The position numbers were made by a program, and so were the translations under genes. A DNA stretch of 64,000 nt from PMG-095 sp049324695. Lineage in GTDB: Bacteria; Myxococcota_A; Polyangia; Polyangiales; Polyangiaceae. The stretch spans positions 186,001-250,000 of the forward strand of contig JBMOMJ010000056.1 of assembly GCA_049324695.1 (NCBI GenBank). The letters are read 5' to 3'. A model generated the notes under the pieces. That model was not told where the DNA came from and did no database searches. It saw only the letters and a list, made by a program, of their open reading frames with translations. This document shows positions 52,201 to 61,625 of this stretch, piece by piece (within the stretch, counting starts at the first letter, position 1; every line of letters begins with the position of its first letter).

Positions 52201-55200
52201 AGCGTTTGTACGAGCGGCAGCAGAAGCTCGACCGCTTGATCGCACATCTGACTCGTCGAGAACCGAACCTCGAAGGCGATGAGCTCGTGCGCGCGCGAGA
52301 ACGCGTGACCGATCTGTGGCTGCAGCTGGGTGACGGGCGTTCGGCGTTAGCGGTGCTCGAGGGCCAGCCCAAGAGCGTCGCGGCAGCCGAATCGACGTTG
52401 GCGTTGCTCGAGCGCGTGTTCCGCCTGCCGCTGCCGGAAGCGCCCGAAGCGCGAGAAACTCAGCAGAAAGTCGCTAAGCGCGCCGCCAAGCTGCTGAAGC
52501 AGCGCTACACGGCTGCTGGCCGGCCGCGCGACGTGGCGAACGTCGTGGTGGTAGAGCTGACCGGCGAGCTCGGCAACAAGGAGCGCATTCAACTGCTGCG
52601 CACGTTGGCCGAGTTGCGACAGACGCTCAACGACGGAGAAGGTGAGTTCGAGTGCCTCGGCGAGCTGATGCTGCTCGAACCGGATGACGAGTCACATCGC
52701 GTGCGCATGAACGAGCTTTCGCAACAGCTCGGCAACCGCGCGCGTTTTGCGGCGCTTATCGTAGAAGCCGCCGAGCGCGTCGCCGGCAAGCCCCTGTTTG
52801 CACTGCTCATCTCCGAAGCGGCCGCCATCGAGCTCGAATTGGGCCAGCGCGAACGCGGCATCGAGCTGTTCGCGCGCATTCTGAACGAGGCGGAGGAACC
52901 AGCGACGCGCTTGGGAGCCGCGGGCCGCCTCGAGCGATTGCTGCTGGAAGCCGGGCGAGCCGGCGAGCGCTGCAGCGTGCTCGAGCGCATGGCAGAGCTC
53001 AGCAAAGATCCAGCGGAGCGTCGCGATGTTTTGCTGGAAGCGTCGCGGGTCGCGCTCGATGAGTTGAGCGAGCCGTTGCGCGCCGCGCAGGACTATCGCC
53101 TACTGCTCGAGGCCGAGCCACGGGACCGCAGCCTCATCGATGGCCTGCTCAAAGCCTTGCGCGTCGGCGAGCGTTGGGAAGAGGTCATCGTTGCATTGGA
53201 GCAACGCGCGGCCTTGGAGCCCGATTCGCCCCGCGCACGGCGTGATCGCGGCGAGGCAGCGCGGTTGCGAGCCGAAAAGCTCGGCGACGTCGAGGGCGCC
53301 ATCGAGGCATGGAAATCCGTGCGTCAGAGCTTCGGTCGTGACGCCGAAAGCTTCGAGCTCTTGTCGCAGCACTTCGAAGCGCTGGGTAGATACGCAGAGC
53401 TGGCTGAGCTCCTCGCTGAGGAAGCCAGCGGCTCGCCAGCGCCAGCACCGTTGTACGCGCGGCTCGCGCAGGTGCATCGCCTTCACACCGGCGACTTGCC
53501 GGCTTCACTCGCGGCGTACATGCGCGCCGCCGATCTGGTGTCTGCATCGGAGCTGTTTTGCGGCCACGACGAGCTAGTGCCCGACGATCCGTCGCTCGCT
53601 TTGGAGCTCTCGGAGCGCTTGGCGCAGGCGAACAACGCGGATCTCGCGGAGCTCGTGCTGCGCCGGCAGATCCAGCACTACGGGCCGCGGCGTCCGCGCG
53701 AAGGCGCCCGCGTGCACCTGGCGCTCGCCTCGCTGCTGACGACTCTGGGGCGCAGTCCACAAGCTCTCGAGGAGCTGAGCTCTGCCGCTCAGCGCTATCC
53801 CGAAAGCAGCCGCATTCTCAGCGCGTTGGGTAACCTGGCGCTCAAGCTTTCGGATCTCGAGCGCGCGGAGCACAGCTTCCGTTCGCTGCTGATGGTGTTG
53901 GGACGTGCGCGCGACGAGGGCGGTCCTGCGCCGAGTCGCGGTGAGGTGTACCTATACCTGAGCCAGGTGGCGAGCCTGCGTGGCGATACCGAGAAGTCGA
54001 ACGACCACGTGGCTTCGGCGTTCGAGGCGGCGCTCGCGAGCGAGGAGGAGGCGTTGGCGCTCGAAGCGGCGCTCAAGCGTCAGGGTCGCAACGACTTGCT
54101 GGAACGGGCCGTTTCGGCGCGACTCGAGCGAGCCCGTGAGCCGGGCAAAGTGGCTTCGGCGCTGCACGACTTGCTGGAGCTGAACTCTGCGTTCGGCGTG
54201 ATCGAGCCAGCTTTGGCCGAGCGAGCCCTGAAGCTTGCGGAGCGCGCGGCCCGCGATTTGGAAAGCGCGGGCGGAGCTCAAACGCAGGCCTGGCAGACCC
54301 TGCTCGATGTGTTCGAAAAGCTCGGGGAGAAGGAGCGGGTGCTCGGCGTGCTGGAAGCGCTTGCGGCGCGAGCGGCATCGGATGTCGAGCGCGGCGAATA
54401 CGACCTGTTGATCGCGCGGCAGCTCCTAGATTTGCCGACGCGGCGCGACGAAGCCGTACGCAAGTTGTGGGATCTCATCAAGCGGGATCCGGCGCGCAGT
54501 GAGCCGTACGAGCTTTTGACAGGCTTGATCAACGACAGCGAGAAGCTCGACGAACTCGTGGAGCTCACCCGCGAGCAGCTCGCTGCAGCGGAAGCAGACG
54601 GCGATCGCCAAACCTTGGAAGTGCTGGCGGTTCGGCTGGCAGCGACCTTCGAAAAGCTCGGGCGTTTGCGTGAAGCGCTGGAGGTACAGGGACGCCTCGC
54701 CAAGCTGCCGGAGCGGCGTGCGGAAGCGCTGCAACGGAGTGTGGAGCTGCACGAGCGCATCGGCACCAGCGGTCCCGAGTACGCGGATGCCATCGAAGCG
54801 TTGCTCGGTATCGAGACGAGCCCTGAGCGCGCGGCGCCGCTGGCGTTGAAGCTCGCGGAGCTGCGACGTGCGGACGCTGACAGCGCCGCGGTGGAACGCG
54901 CGTTGAATCGCGGCTTCGTACTCGCGCCGGGCGACAGCAGCATTTCCAACGCGTTGGTTGCGGAGCTCATCGCTCGCGGCAGTCATCTGCGCGCGGTGGA
55001 AGTTCTGGAGCGAGCGCTGGAGCACAGCGGGCGCGACGCGAGCTTGCATCTGCGCCTGGCCGAAGCGTTGCAAAAGTCCGGCGACTCCGAGCGCGCCTTG
55101 CTAGCCTTGGACGCCGCGGCGGCCGCCGGTGCCAACGACGCTGCCGTGCGGCGTGAGCGCGCCGGGATTCTGGAAGGGCTCGGGCGTGCGGACGAAGCGC

Positions 55201-56306
55201 TTTCTGAGCTGGAAGCGGCGCTGCAAAGCGAAGGTGGCTCGAGCGAGGAGCTGCTCGCTGCCATCGAAAGAACGCGAGTGTTCGAAACATCGGAGCGTTG
55301 GGCGCTGCGAGCTTCGGATATCTCGGCCGAGGCGGGGCAGCGGCAGCGTGCGCGCGCGCTGATCGAGCCCTGGCTCAATCGCCACGCCGACAGCGTGCCG
55401 CTGCTATCGCGGCTGGCGAAGCTTGCGACGGCGGAGCGTGATTTCGACGCTGCCATCGAAGCCTACAAAAAGCTTTGCAAGCTCGAGCAGGGCACTGCGC
55501 GTCGCACGGCAGCGCTCGGTTTGGCGCGCGTTGCCGAGAGCGCGGGGCGCCCCGAAGTGGCCGTCGCGGAAGTCGAGAGTGCGCTAGCCGACGGGTTGGA
55601 CTCGGTGGAGTTGCGGCGAGAGCTCGGCCGCCTGTACGCGCGCACCGGCGATCGCTTGAAGCAGGCGCGCATGCTGCTGGAGGAAGCTCGCAGCGCCAAG
55701 GCCAGCGCGCAGGCCGATTTGTTCGCGAAAGCGGCCGATTTGTTCGCCGCCGAGCACGCTAGTGACGAAGCGCTGGCGGCGTTGGGCGAGTTGAAGAAGC
55801 TCGACCCGGAGCGCATCGAAACGCAGCTGCTGACCGCAAATGTGCTGGCCGCTGCGGGTCGACATAGCGAGGCGCACGCCGGGCTCGCGCAGTTCTTGGC
55901 AGCTACCGAAAAGCGACACACCAAGCTTCACGCCAAGCTGTATCTGCGCTTGGCCGAGCTCTCGCTTGCACAAGACGCTTGGGTCGAAGCGATGGAGCCG
56001 CTCAGTCGGGGACATCAGCTCGACAAGGGCGACCCCGAAATTGCGTTCACGTTGGGCTTGCTGGCGGCCGATCTCGACGAAGTCGACACCGCGTTGGCCG
56101 CGCTGCGCGTGTTCGTCACCCTGAAGGACAAGGCGACCGACATGCCTACGCGCCGGCAGCTATCACGCGCATGTTTGCAGCTGGCAGAGCTCGAGCTCGG
56201 AAAAGGGCAGAAGACAGTCGCCCGCCGCATGGCGACGCGTGCGACCGAAGCCGACCCGCAAAACAAGGACGCCCAGCGTCTTTTGAGCGAGCTTGGCGGG
56301 CGTTGA
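49260..56306 (+). CDS. Giant tetratricopeptide-repeat protein (2348 aa)
   Basis: 2348 residues from the ATG at 49260, preceded by GAGGAGGAG; the GTG three bases before is too close to the ribosome site. The whole length is degenerate helical repeats of about 34-40 residues with Ala/Leu/Glu-rich pairs (units such as GRVTEARGLYERALASDPT). No signal peptide, membrane helix, enzyme motif or Cys cluster was seen. It would form an extended superhelical scaffold in the cytoplasm. Function unknown; other myxobacteria also have very large TPR proteins. A Pro/Ala-rich gene follows 36 nt later. Confidence 0.8.
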   Translation: MEAGTQPGQPEWNQTQRIEALEREGRFPELATELAAAAARAEGTERAAILARLGEVRLRLDDIARALETFAASLELDPTQQASRRWLEVLLAEPAHALSAAELLEPVYEREFRKISHSAVMLLAILELRANRCADQDERIAIWVQFGAVFDVAAVPADRARDIAVRLLVRMAVEWPGGVAKWIERLVRLTPDPTQRLEGLVSALNQPLSDGTAIAVLSLAAGDALAQLGRVTEARGLYERALASDPTSPELLTRLDLMAASNDAPEVRAKRYFDAIARTDEPDRRAALRVALGLLQHGALRATEAALDTLRQAVSEAPTLLRAHQALVTVLHALGDDEALLAEFERARGVFEGSERRAIEERMAEVLLGLNRGQDALALVAPIVDQAQVDNGTLDLVERVAEDVSDLPTLRKVYEHRVQNASDGFARVRALEAFGELLLDRLNEPVAAAATWKSAAELLAENEDESSEPERLYERALQATPNDVAAARRLIELCARGADWTKVPGACRALLAAAQDALVAVPVVLSLEARAAQSGGADEFANMVDEVVSRLEDNREAETREMVSAKARVMASAGRFDEAARVYEALIESFADEPDVRAYIGLVESSPDAEWRHTKRSWLFEWRVANAEDPIAVLTHWAAVEEQEFSDIPAAIALLERATQHDARRADVWRELSRLRIASGDLAAGLAALTRVRELATNGDATEVELAMAELLIERLDQPQDALPLVEAALAAHPENPRLRELTLSLCRVPSTRAKASELLERASAAIDSPENQRATLRLLLDSSEEAAREGAPELSPLRRRWFERLVALESGDAALAVFERAAAEFPTESGIWDAVEQGAIRAKHPEGALRAYTGALARAEDPKLAEELGKRLVAFSEEHVGNPGALTAPLERLLMVAPSARWAFERVKIGLTREQRWESLFPLYERVIDATPDEAERAALLDEAAIAARDLATDPERAIAYWESYFALRSNDARVDLALERLYERQQKLDRLIAHLTRREPNLEGDELVRARERVTDLWLQLGDGRSALAVLEGQPKSVAAAESTLALLERVFRLPLPEAPEARETQQKVAKRAAKLLKQRYTAAGRPRDVANVVVVELTGELGNKERIQLLRTLAELRQTLNDGEGEFECLGELMLLEPDDESHRVRMNELSQQLGNRARFAALIVEAAERVAGKPLFALLISEAAAIELELGQRERGIELFARILNEAEEPATRLGAAGRLERLLLEAGRAGERCSVLERMAELSKDPAERRDVLLEASRVALDELSEPLRAAQDYRLLLEAEPRDRSLIDGLLKALRVGERWEEVIVALEQRAALEPDSPRARRDRGEAARLRAEKLGDVEGAIEAWKSVRQSFGRDAESFELLSQHFEALGRYAELAELLAEEASGSPAPAPLYARLAQVHRLHTGDLPASLAAYMRAADLVSASELFCGHDELVPDDPSLALELSERLAQANNADLAELVLRRQIQHYGPRRPREGARVHLALASLLTTLGRSPQALEELSSAAQRYPESSRILSALGNLALKLSDLERAEHSFRSLLMVLGRARDEGGPAPSRGEVYLYLSQVASLRGDTEKSNDHVASAFEAALASEEEALALEAALKRQGRNDLLERAVSARLERAREPGKVASALHDLLELNSAFGVIEPALAERALKLAERAARDLESAGGAQTQAWQTLLDVFEKLGEKERVLGVLEALAARAASDVERGEYDLLIARQLLDLPTRRDEAVRKLWDLIKRDPARSEPYELLTGLINDSEKLDELVELTREQLAAAEADGDRQTLEVLAVRLAATFEKLGRLREALEVQGRLAKLPERRAEALQRSVELHERIGTSGPEYADAIEALLGIETSPERAAPLALKLAELRRADADSAAVERALNRGFVLAPGDSSISNALVAELIARGSHLRAVEVLERALEHSGRDASLHLRLAEALQKSGDSERALLALDAAAAAGANDAAVRRERAGILEGLGRADEALSELEAALQSEGGSSEELLAAIERTRVFETSERWALRASDISAEAGQRQRARALIEPWLNRHADSVPLLSRLAKLATAERDFDAAIEAYKKLCKLEQGTARRTAALGLARVAESAGRPEVAVAEVESALADGLDSVELRRELGRLYARTGDRLKQARMLLEEARSAKASAQADLFAKAADLFAAEHASDEALAALGELKKLDPERIETQLLTANVLAAAGRHSEAHAGLAQFLAATEKRHTKLHAKLYLRLAELSLAQDAWVEAMEPLSRGHQLDKGDPEIAFTLGLLAADLDEVDTALAALRVFVTLKDKATDMPTRRQLSRACLQLAELELGKGQKTVARRMATRATEADPQNKDAQRLLSELGGR

Positions 56307-56342
56307 AGGATTTCAGTGCGACGAAGTAGAGAGGAAGAAGCG

Positions 56343-57290
56343 ATGGCCGATTCATCCGACCCGAAGGTCCCTGCGCCCGAGCCGAACGACTCCGCCGAAG
56401 TAGTGCGTTGCCTGGAGGCCGCGCGCGAGATGTGGGAGCTTGCGCAGCTGAAGGAAGCCGTGCGCTGGGTTCAGCGCGGTGCCGAAGCCGCCGAGCAGGA
56501 CGGCAACGATATGCGCGCGCTGGCGTTGGCGCGCCTCGGCGCCGATCTCTCCGCTTACGCCCGCTCGGTCGCGGAAAAGTCTGCAGGCGACAAGCCAGCC
56601 GCTGGCGAAAAACCTGCCACCGAGAAAGCTGCTGCGGAAAAGCCCGCGGAAGCGACTGGTTCGGCGAGTACGCCACCTCCGCGCAGCGTGCCCAGCGCAC
56701 CGAGTCCCCCGCGTCCGCGCGTCTCGCAACCGCCACCACTGCCAGGCGCAACGCCTCCCGCTGAAGCAGCTCCAGCTGTTGAGAAAACGCCGGTTCCCGC
56801 AGGGAAGGCCAGCGAAGATAAAACCGAGAAGCCTGCAGAGAAGCCAGCGGCCGCTGCCGCCAGCGACAAAAACGGCGCCGAAAAGTCTTCGCCCACGGCA
56901 CAAGAGAAGCCCACTCCCAGCACCGCGCCCGCGCGCACCTTGCCGAGCACGCCGTCGCGCCCGCCTTCCACGGCTTCCGCATCGGAGCGTGCTTCAGTGC
57001 GTCCGGCCGCGCCTCAAGCGCCGACTGCGTCGCGCACACCGGGGCCGTCGAAAGCGCCAGCTGCGGCGGGCAGTAACGGCGCCGCTGCGGGACCCGCAGG
57101 TGTTTCCTTGTCGGCGTTGAACGGAACGCCGCTGTCGGAGCTGATCGCATCCGGCAAAGCCGAGCGTGTCAGCGTGAAACGTTCGGCGCTCGACGCTAGC
57201 GTGCTCGTGGTGCGACCGTCGCAAACGGGCAAAGCAGCGCACGGCACACGCCAGGCGGTCTTGGTTTACGTCGAGGGCGAAGACGGCTAG
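56343..57290 (+). CDS. Pro/Ala/Lys-rich linker protein, unknown
   Basis: 315 residues from the ATG at 56343 (GAGGAAGAAG upstream); a GTG at 56316 would add nine residues. An N-terminal helical hairpin (about 15-75; VVRCLEAAREMWELAQLKEA) looks like a TPR or TPR-like pair. A long Pro/Ala/Lys/Ser disordered region (about 80-240) leads to a small C-terminal beta domain (~250-315; LSELIASGKAERVSVKRSAL and VLVYVEGEDG). No signal peptide. It is probably co-transcribed with the giant TPR gene and may be its partner. Its stop shares CTAG with the converging SDR gene. Confidence 0.7.
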   Translation: MADSSDPKVPAPEPNDSAEVVRCLEAAREMWELAQLKEAVRWVQRGAEAAEQDGNDMRALALARLGADLSAYARSVAEKSAGDKPAAGEKPATEKAAAEKPAEATGSASTPPPRSVPSAPSPPRPRVSQPPPLPGATPPAEAAPAVEKTPVPAGKASEDKTEKPAEKPAAAAASDKNGAEKSSPTAQEKPTPSTAPARTLPSTPSRPPSTASASERASVRPAAPQAPTASRTPGPSKAPAAAGSNGAAAGPAGVSLSALNGTPLSELIASGKAERVSVKRSALDASVLVVRPSQTGKAAHGTRQAVLVYVEGEDG

Positions 57291-58090
57291 GCGCGCCCGA
57301 GGCCCTGCATCGCCCAGCGAGTGGCGCGCAGCACGATGCCGCGTGGCAGCACGCGGACGGCTGCGGCTTGCACGGCGTTGAGTGTGCCCGGCACGACCAC
57401 AATGCGACCATCGTCGTACGCGTCCAGCGCCGTGCGCACCACGCGGGGCGCTTCCAACTTGGCCATGCGAACGAGTCCCGCCTTCTGAATGCCCGCAGCA
57501 CGCTGAAATCCGGTGACGACCGGGCCGGGACAGAATGCCAACACACGCAGCGGACTACCGTGCAGCTCTTCGGCGAGGGCTAGCGAAAAGCTCAACACAA
57601 ATGCTTTGGTGGCGCCGTATGTCGTCATGAACGGCGTTGGTTGAAACGCCGCGGTGGACGCCACCTGAATGAAGCCGCCTTCGCCGCGCGCGAGCATGCT
57701 GGGCAGGAAGTGCCGCGTGATGCTCATGACCGCTTCGGAGTTGACGCGAACCATGCGCGCTTCGTTCTCGGCATCCGTCTCGCCCAGCGGCCCGGTCGAA
57801 CCGAAGCCGGCGTTGTTGACGACGTGCGTTGGCGCGATCCCCAGCGCGTCGATTTGCGTGAGCAAGCTCTTGATGCCCGAAGCTTCACCCAGATCGGCGA
57901 CGATGTAGTGCGTGGAAATGCCGTTCACGCGTGCGAGATCTTCCGCGGCGTAGCGCAGCTTGTCTTGCGAGCGGGCGGTCAAGATCAGGTTCGCGCCGCG
58001 ATGAGCCAGCTGGCGCGCAAACTCTTCACCGAGCCCTGACGACGCCCCCGTGACCAACACCCATTTGCCCGCGAAATCCGCCTTCTTCAT
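57287..58090 (-). CDS. Short-chain dehydrogenase/reductase
   Basis: 267 residues from the ATG at 58090, which overlaps the aroC stop (ATGA); longer frames are rejected. Classical SDR: cofactor loop TGASSGLG (about 14-21), NNAGFG, catalytic YGATK with the Ser before. NADP(H) preference is plausible because of the Arg after the second beta strand (LTARSQDKL). Substrate not predictable. Coupled to chorismate synthase in one operon, but no aromatic-pathway role is implied. Confidence 0.9.
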   Translation of the reverse strand: MKKADFAGKWVLVTGASSGLGEEFARQLAHRGANLILTARSQDKLRYAAEDLARVNGISTHYIVADLGEASGIKSLLTQIDALGIAPTHVVNNAGFGSTGPLGETDAENEARMVRVNSEAVMSITRHFLPSMLARGEGGFIQVASTAAFQPTPFMTTYGATKAFVLSFSLALAEELHGSPLRVLAFCPGPVVTGFQRAAGIQKAGLVRMAKLEAPRVVRTALDAYDDGRIVVVPGTLNAVQAAAVRVLPRGIVLRATRWAMQGLGRA

Positions 58091-59214
58091 GGAGAGACCA
58101 GGCCGCTTTGTGCACGCCAGCGCAGCGCGTGGTCGCACAATACGAGCGCAACCATGGCTTCCCCGATTGGAACGAAGCGCGGCAGCAAACAAGGGTCGTG
58201 ACGGCCTCGCGTACGAATCGTCGTGGGCTCGGCGTCGCGCGTGACACTAGCTTGCTCTCGGGGAAGACTGCTGGTGGCCTTGATGGCGGCGCGGACCACG
58301 ATGGGCATACCGGATGAGATTCCGCCCAGCATGCCGCCGTGACGATTCGTGCGCGTGCGAATGCTCTTGGGGACGCCGGGCTCTTCGGCTTCGAACACGT
58401 CGTTGGTTTCACTGCCGCGCAGCGCGGCGCACGCGAACCCGATTCCATATTCGACGCCCATCACCGCCGGCAGGCTGAACAGCGCCTTGCCGAGATCCGC
58501 CTTCAATTTGTCGAACACCGGCTCGCCGAGCCCAGCCGGAATGCCACTTGCCACGATTTCGCTGACGCCACCGATCGAGTCCTGATCCTTTCGCATGGCT
58601 TCGATCAGCTCGACCATGCGCGCGGCGCTCGTAGCATCTGGGCAGCGCACCACGTTGGGGCTGCCGTTGGGTAGCTTTTCGACTTGCTCGAGCGTGACGC
58701 TCTCGGGCGACGGCACGTCAGCGATGATGGCCCCAACCTGGCGCACGTAGCCAACGACCTTCGCGCCGAAGAGCTGGGCCAACACCTTCTTGGCCACAAC
58801 GCCCGCCGCGACGCGCGCTACGGTTTCACGCGCACTCGAGCGACCACCGCCGCGATAGTCGCGGAAGCCGTACTTGGCGTCGTAGCTGTGGTCGGCGTGG
58901 CCGGGGCGATACTTATCCTTGATGTCGTCGTAATCGCGGCTCTTCTGATCGGTGTTGCGCACCAGAATGGCGAGGCTCGTCCCGGTGGTCTTGCCGTCGA
59001 ACACACCGGACAAAATCTCGGGTTCGTCGGCCTCTTTGCGCTGCGTGACGATGGCGCTCTGGCCTGGGCGACGACGCTCCAAATCGACGCGCAAATCATC
59101 CAACGAGAGCTCGATGCCGGAGGGGCAACCGTCGATGATGACTACATTGCCCGGGCCGTGACTCTCACCGGCGGTGGTGATGCGAAAAGCCTGACCGAAG
59201 CTGTTTCCCGGCAT
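58087..59214 (-). CDS. aroC: Chorismate synthase
   Basis: 375 residues, typical. Three chorismate-synthase signatures: GESHGPGNVVIIDGCPSG near the N-terminus, RDYRGGGRSSARETVARVA, and RTRTNRHGGMLGGISSG. The enzyme uses reduced FMN to make chorismate from EPSP, the last shikimate-pathway step. Cytoplasmic. The stop overlaps the downstream SDR start by 4 nt. Confidence 0.97.
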   Translation of the reverse strand: MPGNSFGQAFRITTAGESHGPGNVVIIDGCPSGIELSLDDLRVDLERRRPGQSAIVTQRKEADEPEILSGVFDGKTTGTSLAILVRNTDQKSRDYDDIKDKYRPGHADHSYDAKYGFRDYRGGGRSSARETVARVAAGVVAKKVLAQLFGAKVVGYVRQVGAIIADVPSPESVTLEQVEKLPNGSPNVVRCPDATSAARMVELIEAMRKDQDSIGGVSEIVASGIPAGLGEPVFDKLKADLGKALFSLPAVMGVEYGIGFACAALRGSETNDVFEAEEPGVPKSIRTRTNRHGGMLGGISSGMPIVVRAAIKATSSLPREQASVTRDAEPTTIRTRGRHDPCLLPRFVPIGEAMVALVLCDHALRWRAQSGLVSP

Positions 59215-59252
59215 CCGGCCAGCGTCTTACCACGTTCGGAGCGAAGCGCCTC

Positions 59253-60224
59253 TCAGCCCGCGAGCATGGGCGCGTTCGTACCAGACTCCGCCGCCATCAC
59301 CTCAGCCGTCGTGAGGTCCACCTTCTCACCCGTCGGCGGATCGAATGGTGCGCGGCCAATCTGCTTGCTTTCGAAGCGGCGCATGAAGATCGCGAGGAAG
59401 TAGGTCTTCACCACGTAGATGAGCAGGTTGTTCTGGCGCAGGTCGGGGTGAATCTCGTTTTCGATCTTCGAGAAGTAGCCGCGCAACGTGCTCCAGTGCG
59501 CGCCCGGGTGCTCGTGATGGACGCCGTGAAGGCCGTTGTTGAATAGGAAGAAGTTGATCGCACCACCAGTGAAGTTGCGCGAATGATCGTGCTTCGACCA
59601 AGGATCGGTGCGCACGTGCTGCTCGTAGTTGAACCACATGATGGTCCACAGCGCGAACACCGAGGGCACCATCGTCGCGAACACCCAGGTGTAGAGGCCT
59701 GTCGTCAGGCCGTGCAGCGCAATGCCGGTCGCGAGCAGCGCCAGCACCGTACCGATCCACACGACGTACTGCGTGATGATGGTGCGGTAGAGCTTCGGGT
59801 TCTTTTCGCGAGCTTTCCGGATGTAATCCTTGATGGGCTCGCTCTGCCAGTAGCTCGATACGAAGAAGTAGGTCAGCGCGACCAGCAAGTTGTGCTTGTC
59901 GGTGTAGCGCCACGTAATGGTGGCGTCGCCCGCGCGATTCACGAACTTGTGATGATTCAGATTGTGAGTCGGGACCCAGGCGAACGTCGGGTAGCCGTAA
60001 AAGATCGACAAGACCATCGCGAACAGCTGGTTTCCGCGTTTGGTCTCGAACGTTGGGCAGTGGTTGTGGTTGTGTGCGAAGATGCCCGCCGAGAGCGCCA
60101 GGTAGCAGCTCAGCGGGGACAGGTACGGCACTAGCTCGGGGCGGGCATACTGAATCCCAGCCACCACCGGCATGGCGGAAACCCACAAGAGTGTTCGAAC
60201 GTCAGCGCTGTTACGGAGTCCCAC
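59253..60224 (-). CDS. Membrane fatty acid desaturase-like
   Basis: 323 residues, several transmembrane helices. Three His boxes of the non-heme diiron desaturase family: HNHNH at 51-55, HNLNHH at 87-92, and HGVHHEHPG near residue 233. The last is the variant HXXHH box. The fold matches the FADS/CrtR group rather than DesA with cytochrome b5. The product could be an unsaturated fatty acid or hydroxylated lipid. Starts about 240 bp from the divergent acyl-CoA dehydrogenase. Confidence 0.9.
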   Translation of the reverse strand: MGLRNSADVRTLLWVSAMPVVAGIQYARPELVPYLSPLSCYLALSAGIFAHNHNHCPTFETKRGNQLFAMVLSIFYGYPTFAWVPTHNLNHHKFVNRAGDATITWRYTDKHNLLVALTYFFVSSYWQSEPIKDYIRKAREKNPKLYRTIITQYVVWIGTVLALLATGIALHGLTTGLYTWVFATMVPSVFALWTIMWFNYEQHVRTDPWSKHDHSRNFTGGAINFFLFNNGLHGVHHEHPGAHWSTLRGYFSKIENEIHPDLRQNNLLIYVVKTYFLAIFMRRFESKQIGRAPFDPPTGEKVDLTTAEVMAAESGTNAPMLAG

Positions 60225-60464
60225 GAGGCGGCGATGATAGGGGACAATGGTCGTTGCGCCAGAAAAAAGAGCGACGCGGTTAGAGGAGATAGGATCCGTC
60301 AGCGTTGCGACGGCACTTTTCTATTTCCGCCGACGCCGTCGATTGCTGCGTTGCAGCGAGAAAACCAACGAAAAACGTGCGCGGCCTGAAGTGCGTTCGC
60401 GCGTACGCACCTCGGCATTGGCGAGTATTTCGATTCGGCCTCGGGTCATGGCAGAGTCTCGAAC

Positions 60465-61625
60465 ATGAACGCGCTCTCAGTTCTTTCGGAGGAAGAGCAG
60501 CTGTTTTTCGAGACCGTGTCCGCCTTTGCGCGAGAGCGCGTGAAGCCGCGGGTCGCCAGGATGGACGAGCACGCTCGCCTCGATGCGGACTTGTTGCCAC
60601 TACTATTCGAGCTGGGCGTGATGGGCGTCGAGATCCCCGCCGACTACGGAGGGGCTGGTTCCAGCTTCTTCAACGCAATTCTAGCGGTCGAGGCGCTCGC
60701 CGAAGTCGATCCCAGTGTGGCGGTGTTGGTCGATGTGCAAAATACGCTGGTGAACAACGCGCTTTTGCGTTGGGGCAACGCGGAACAGAAGGCGCGCTAC
60801 CTTCCCAAGCTGTCGACGAGCTGGGTCGGCTCGTACGCCCTCAGTGAAGCCTCGAGCGGCTCCGATGCGTTCGCGTTGAAAACCCGCGCGGAGCGCCGCG
60901 GTGATCAGTGGCTGCTGCGCGGCCGCAAGCTGTGGATCACCAACGCCAACGAGAGCTCGCTATTCATCGTGTTCGCCAACGCCGATCCCAGCCAGGGTTA
61001 CCGCGGCATCACGGCCTTCTTGGTCGAGCGCGGCTTTCCTGGCTTCTCCGTCGGCAAGAAGGAAGACAAGCTGGGCATTCGCGCGTCGAGCACCTGCGAG
61101 CTGGTGCTCGATGATTGCGAGGTACCGGCGGAAAACGTCCTCGGCGAGGTTGGGCAGGGCTACAAGGCAGCCATCCTGGCATTGAACGAAGGGCGCATCG
61201 GGATCGGCGCTCAGATGCTCGGTCTCGCCTCGGGCGCGTTCGAGCACGCGATCGGCTACATGCATGAGCGGCAACAGTTCGGGAGACCGATCGCCGATTT
61301 TCAGGGCGTGCAGTTTCAGTACGCGCGCGTTGCCATGGAAATCGAAGCCGCGCGTCTGCTCGTTTACAACGCTGCTCGCTTGAAGGACTCGGGTCTCGAC
61401 TTCGTGAAAGAGGCGGCGATGGCCAAGCTTTACGCTTCCGAAGTTGCCGAGCGCGCTGCGTCTCAAGCCATCGAGTTCATGGGCGGCGTTGGCTTCACAC
61501 GCGATTTTCCCGTCGAGAAGCTGTATCGCGATGCCAAGATCGGGAAAATCTACGAAGGCACCAGCAACATGCAGCTGCAGACGATCGCCAAGTTGATTCA
61601 GGCGGAACGTAAGCCGCCGGCCTGA
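60465..61625 (+). CDS. Acyl-CoA dehydrogenase (short/branched-chain type)
   Basis: 386 residues, usual length. FAD-binding signature YALSEASSGSDAF, LWITNANES, and the catalytic Glu in KIYEGTSNMQLQ (Glu364). The length and the Glu placement near the C-terminus match short-chain or 2-methyl-branched-chain acyl-CoA dehydrogenases. Catalyses the first beta-oxidation step with electron transfer to ETF. No other beta-oxidation gene is adjacent. The 3' end overlaps the converging receiver-domain gene by 28 bp. Confidence 0.93.
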   Translation: MNALSVLSEEEQLFFETVSAFARERVKPRVARMDEHARLDADLLPLLFELGVMGVEIPADYGGAGSSFFNAILAVEALAEVDPSVAVLVDVQNTLVNNALLRWGNAEQKARYLPKLSTSWVGSYALSEASSGSDAFALKTRAERRGDQWLLRGRKLWITNANESSLFIVFANADPSQGYRGITAFLVERGFPGFSVGKKEDKLGIRASSTCELVLDDCEVPAENVLGEVGQGYKAAILALNEGRIGIGAQMLGLASGAFEHAIGYMHERQQFGRPIADFQGVQFQYARVAMEIEAARLLVYNAARLKDSGLDFVKEAAMAKLYASEVAERAASQAIEFMGGVGFTRDFPVEKLYRDAKIGKIYEGTSNMQLQTIAKLIQAERKPPA

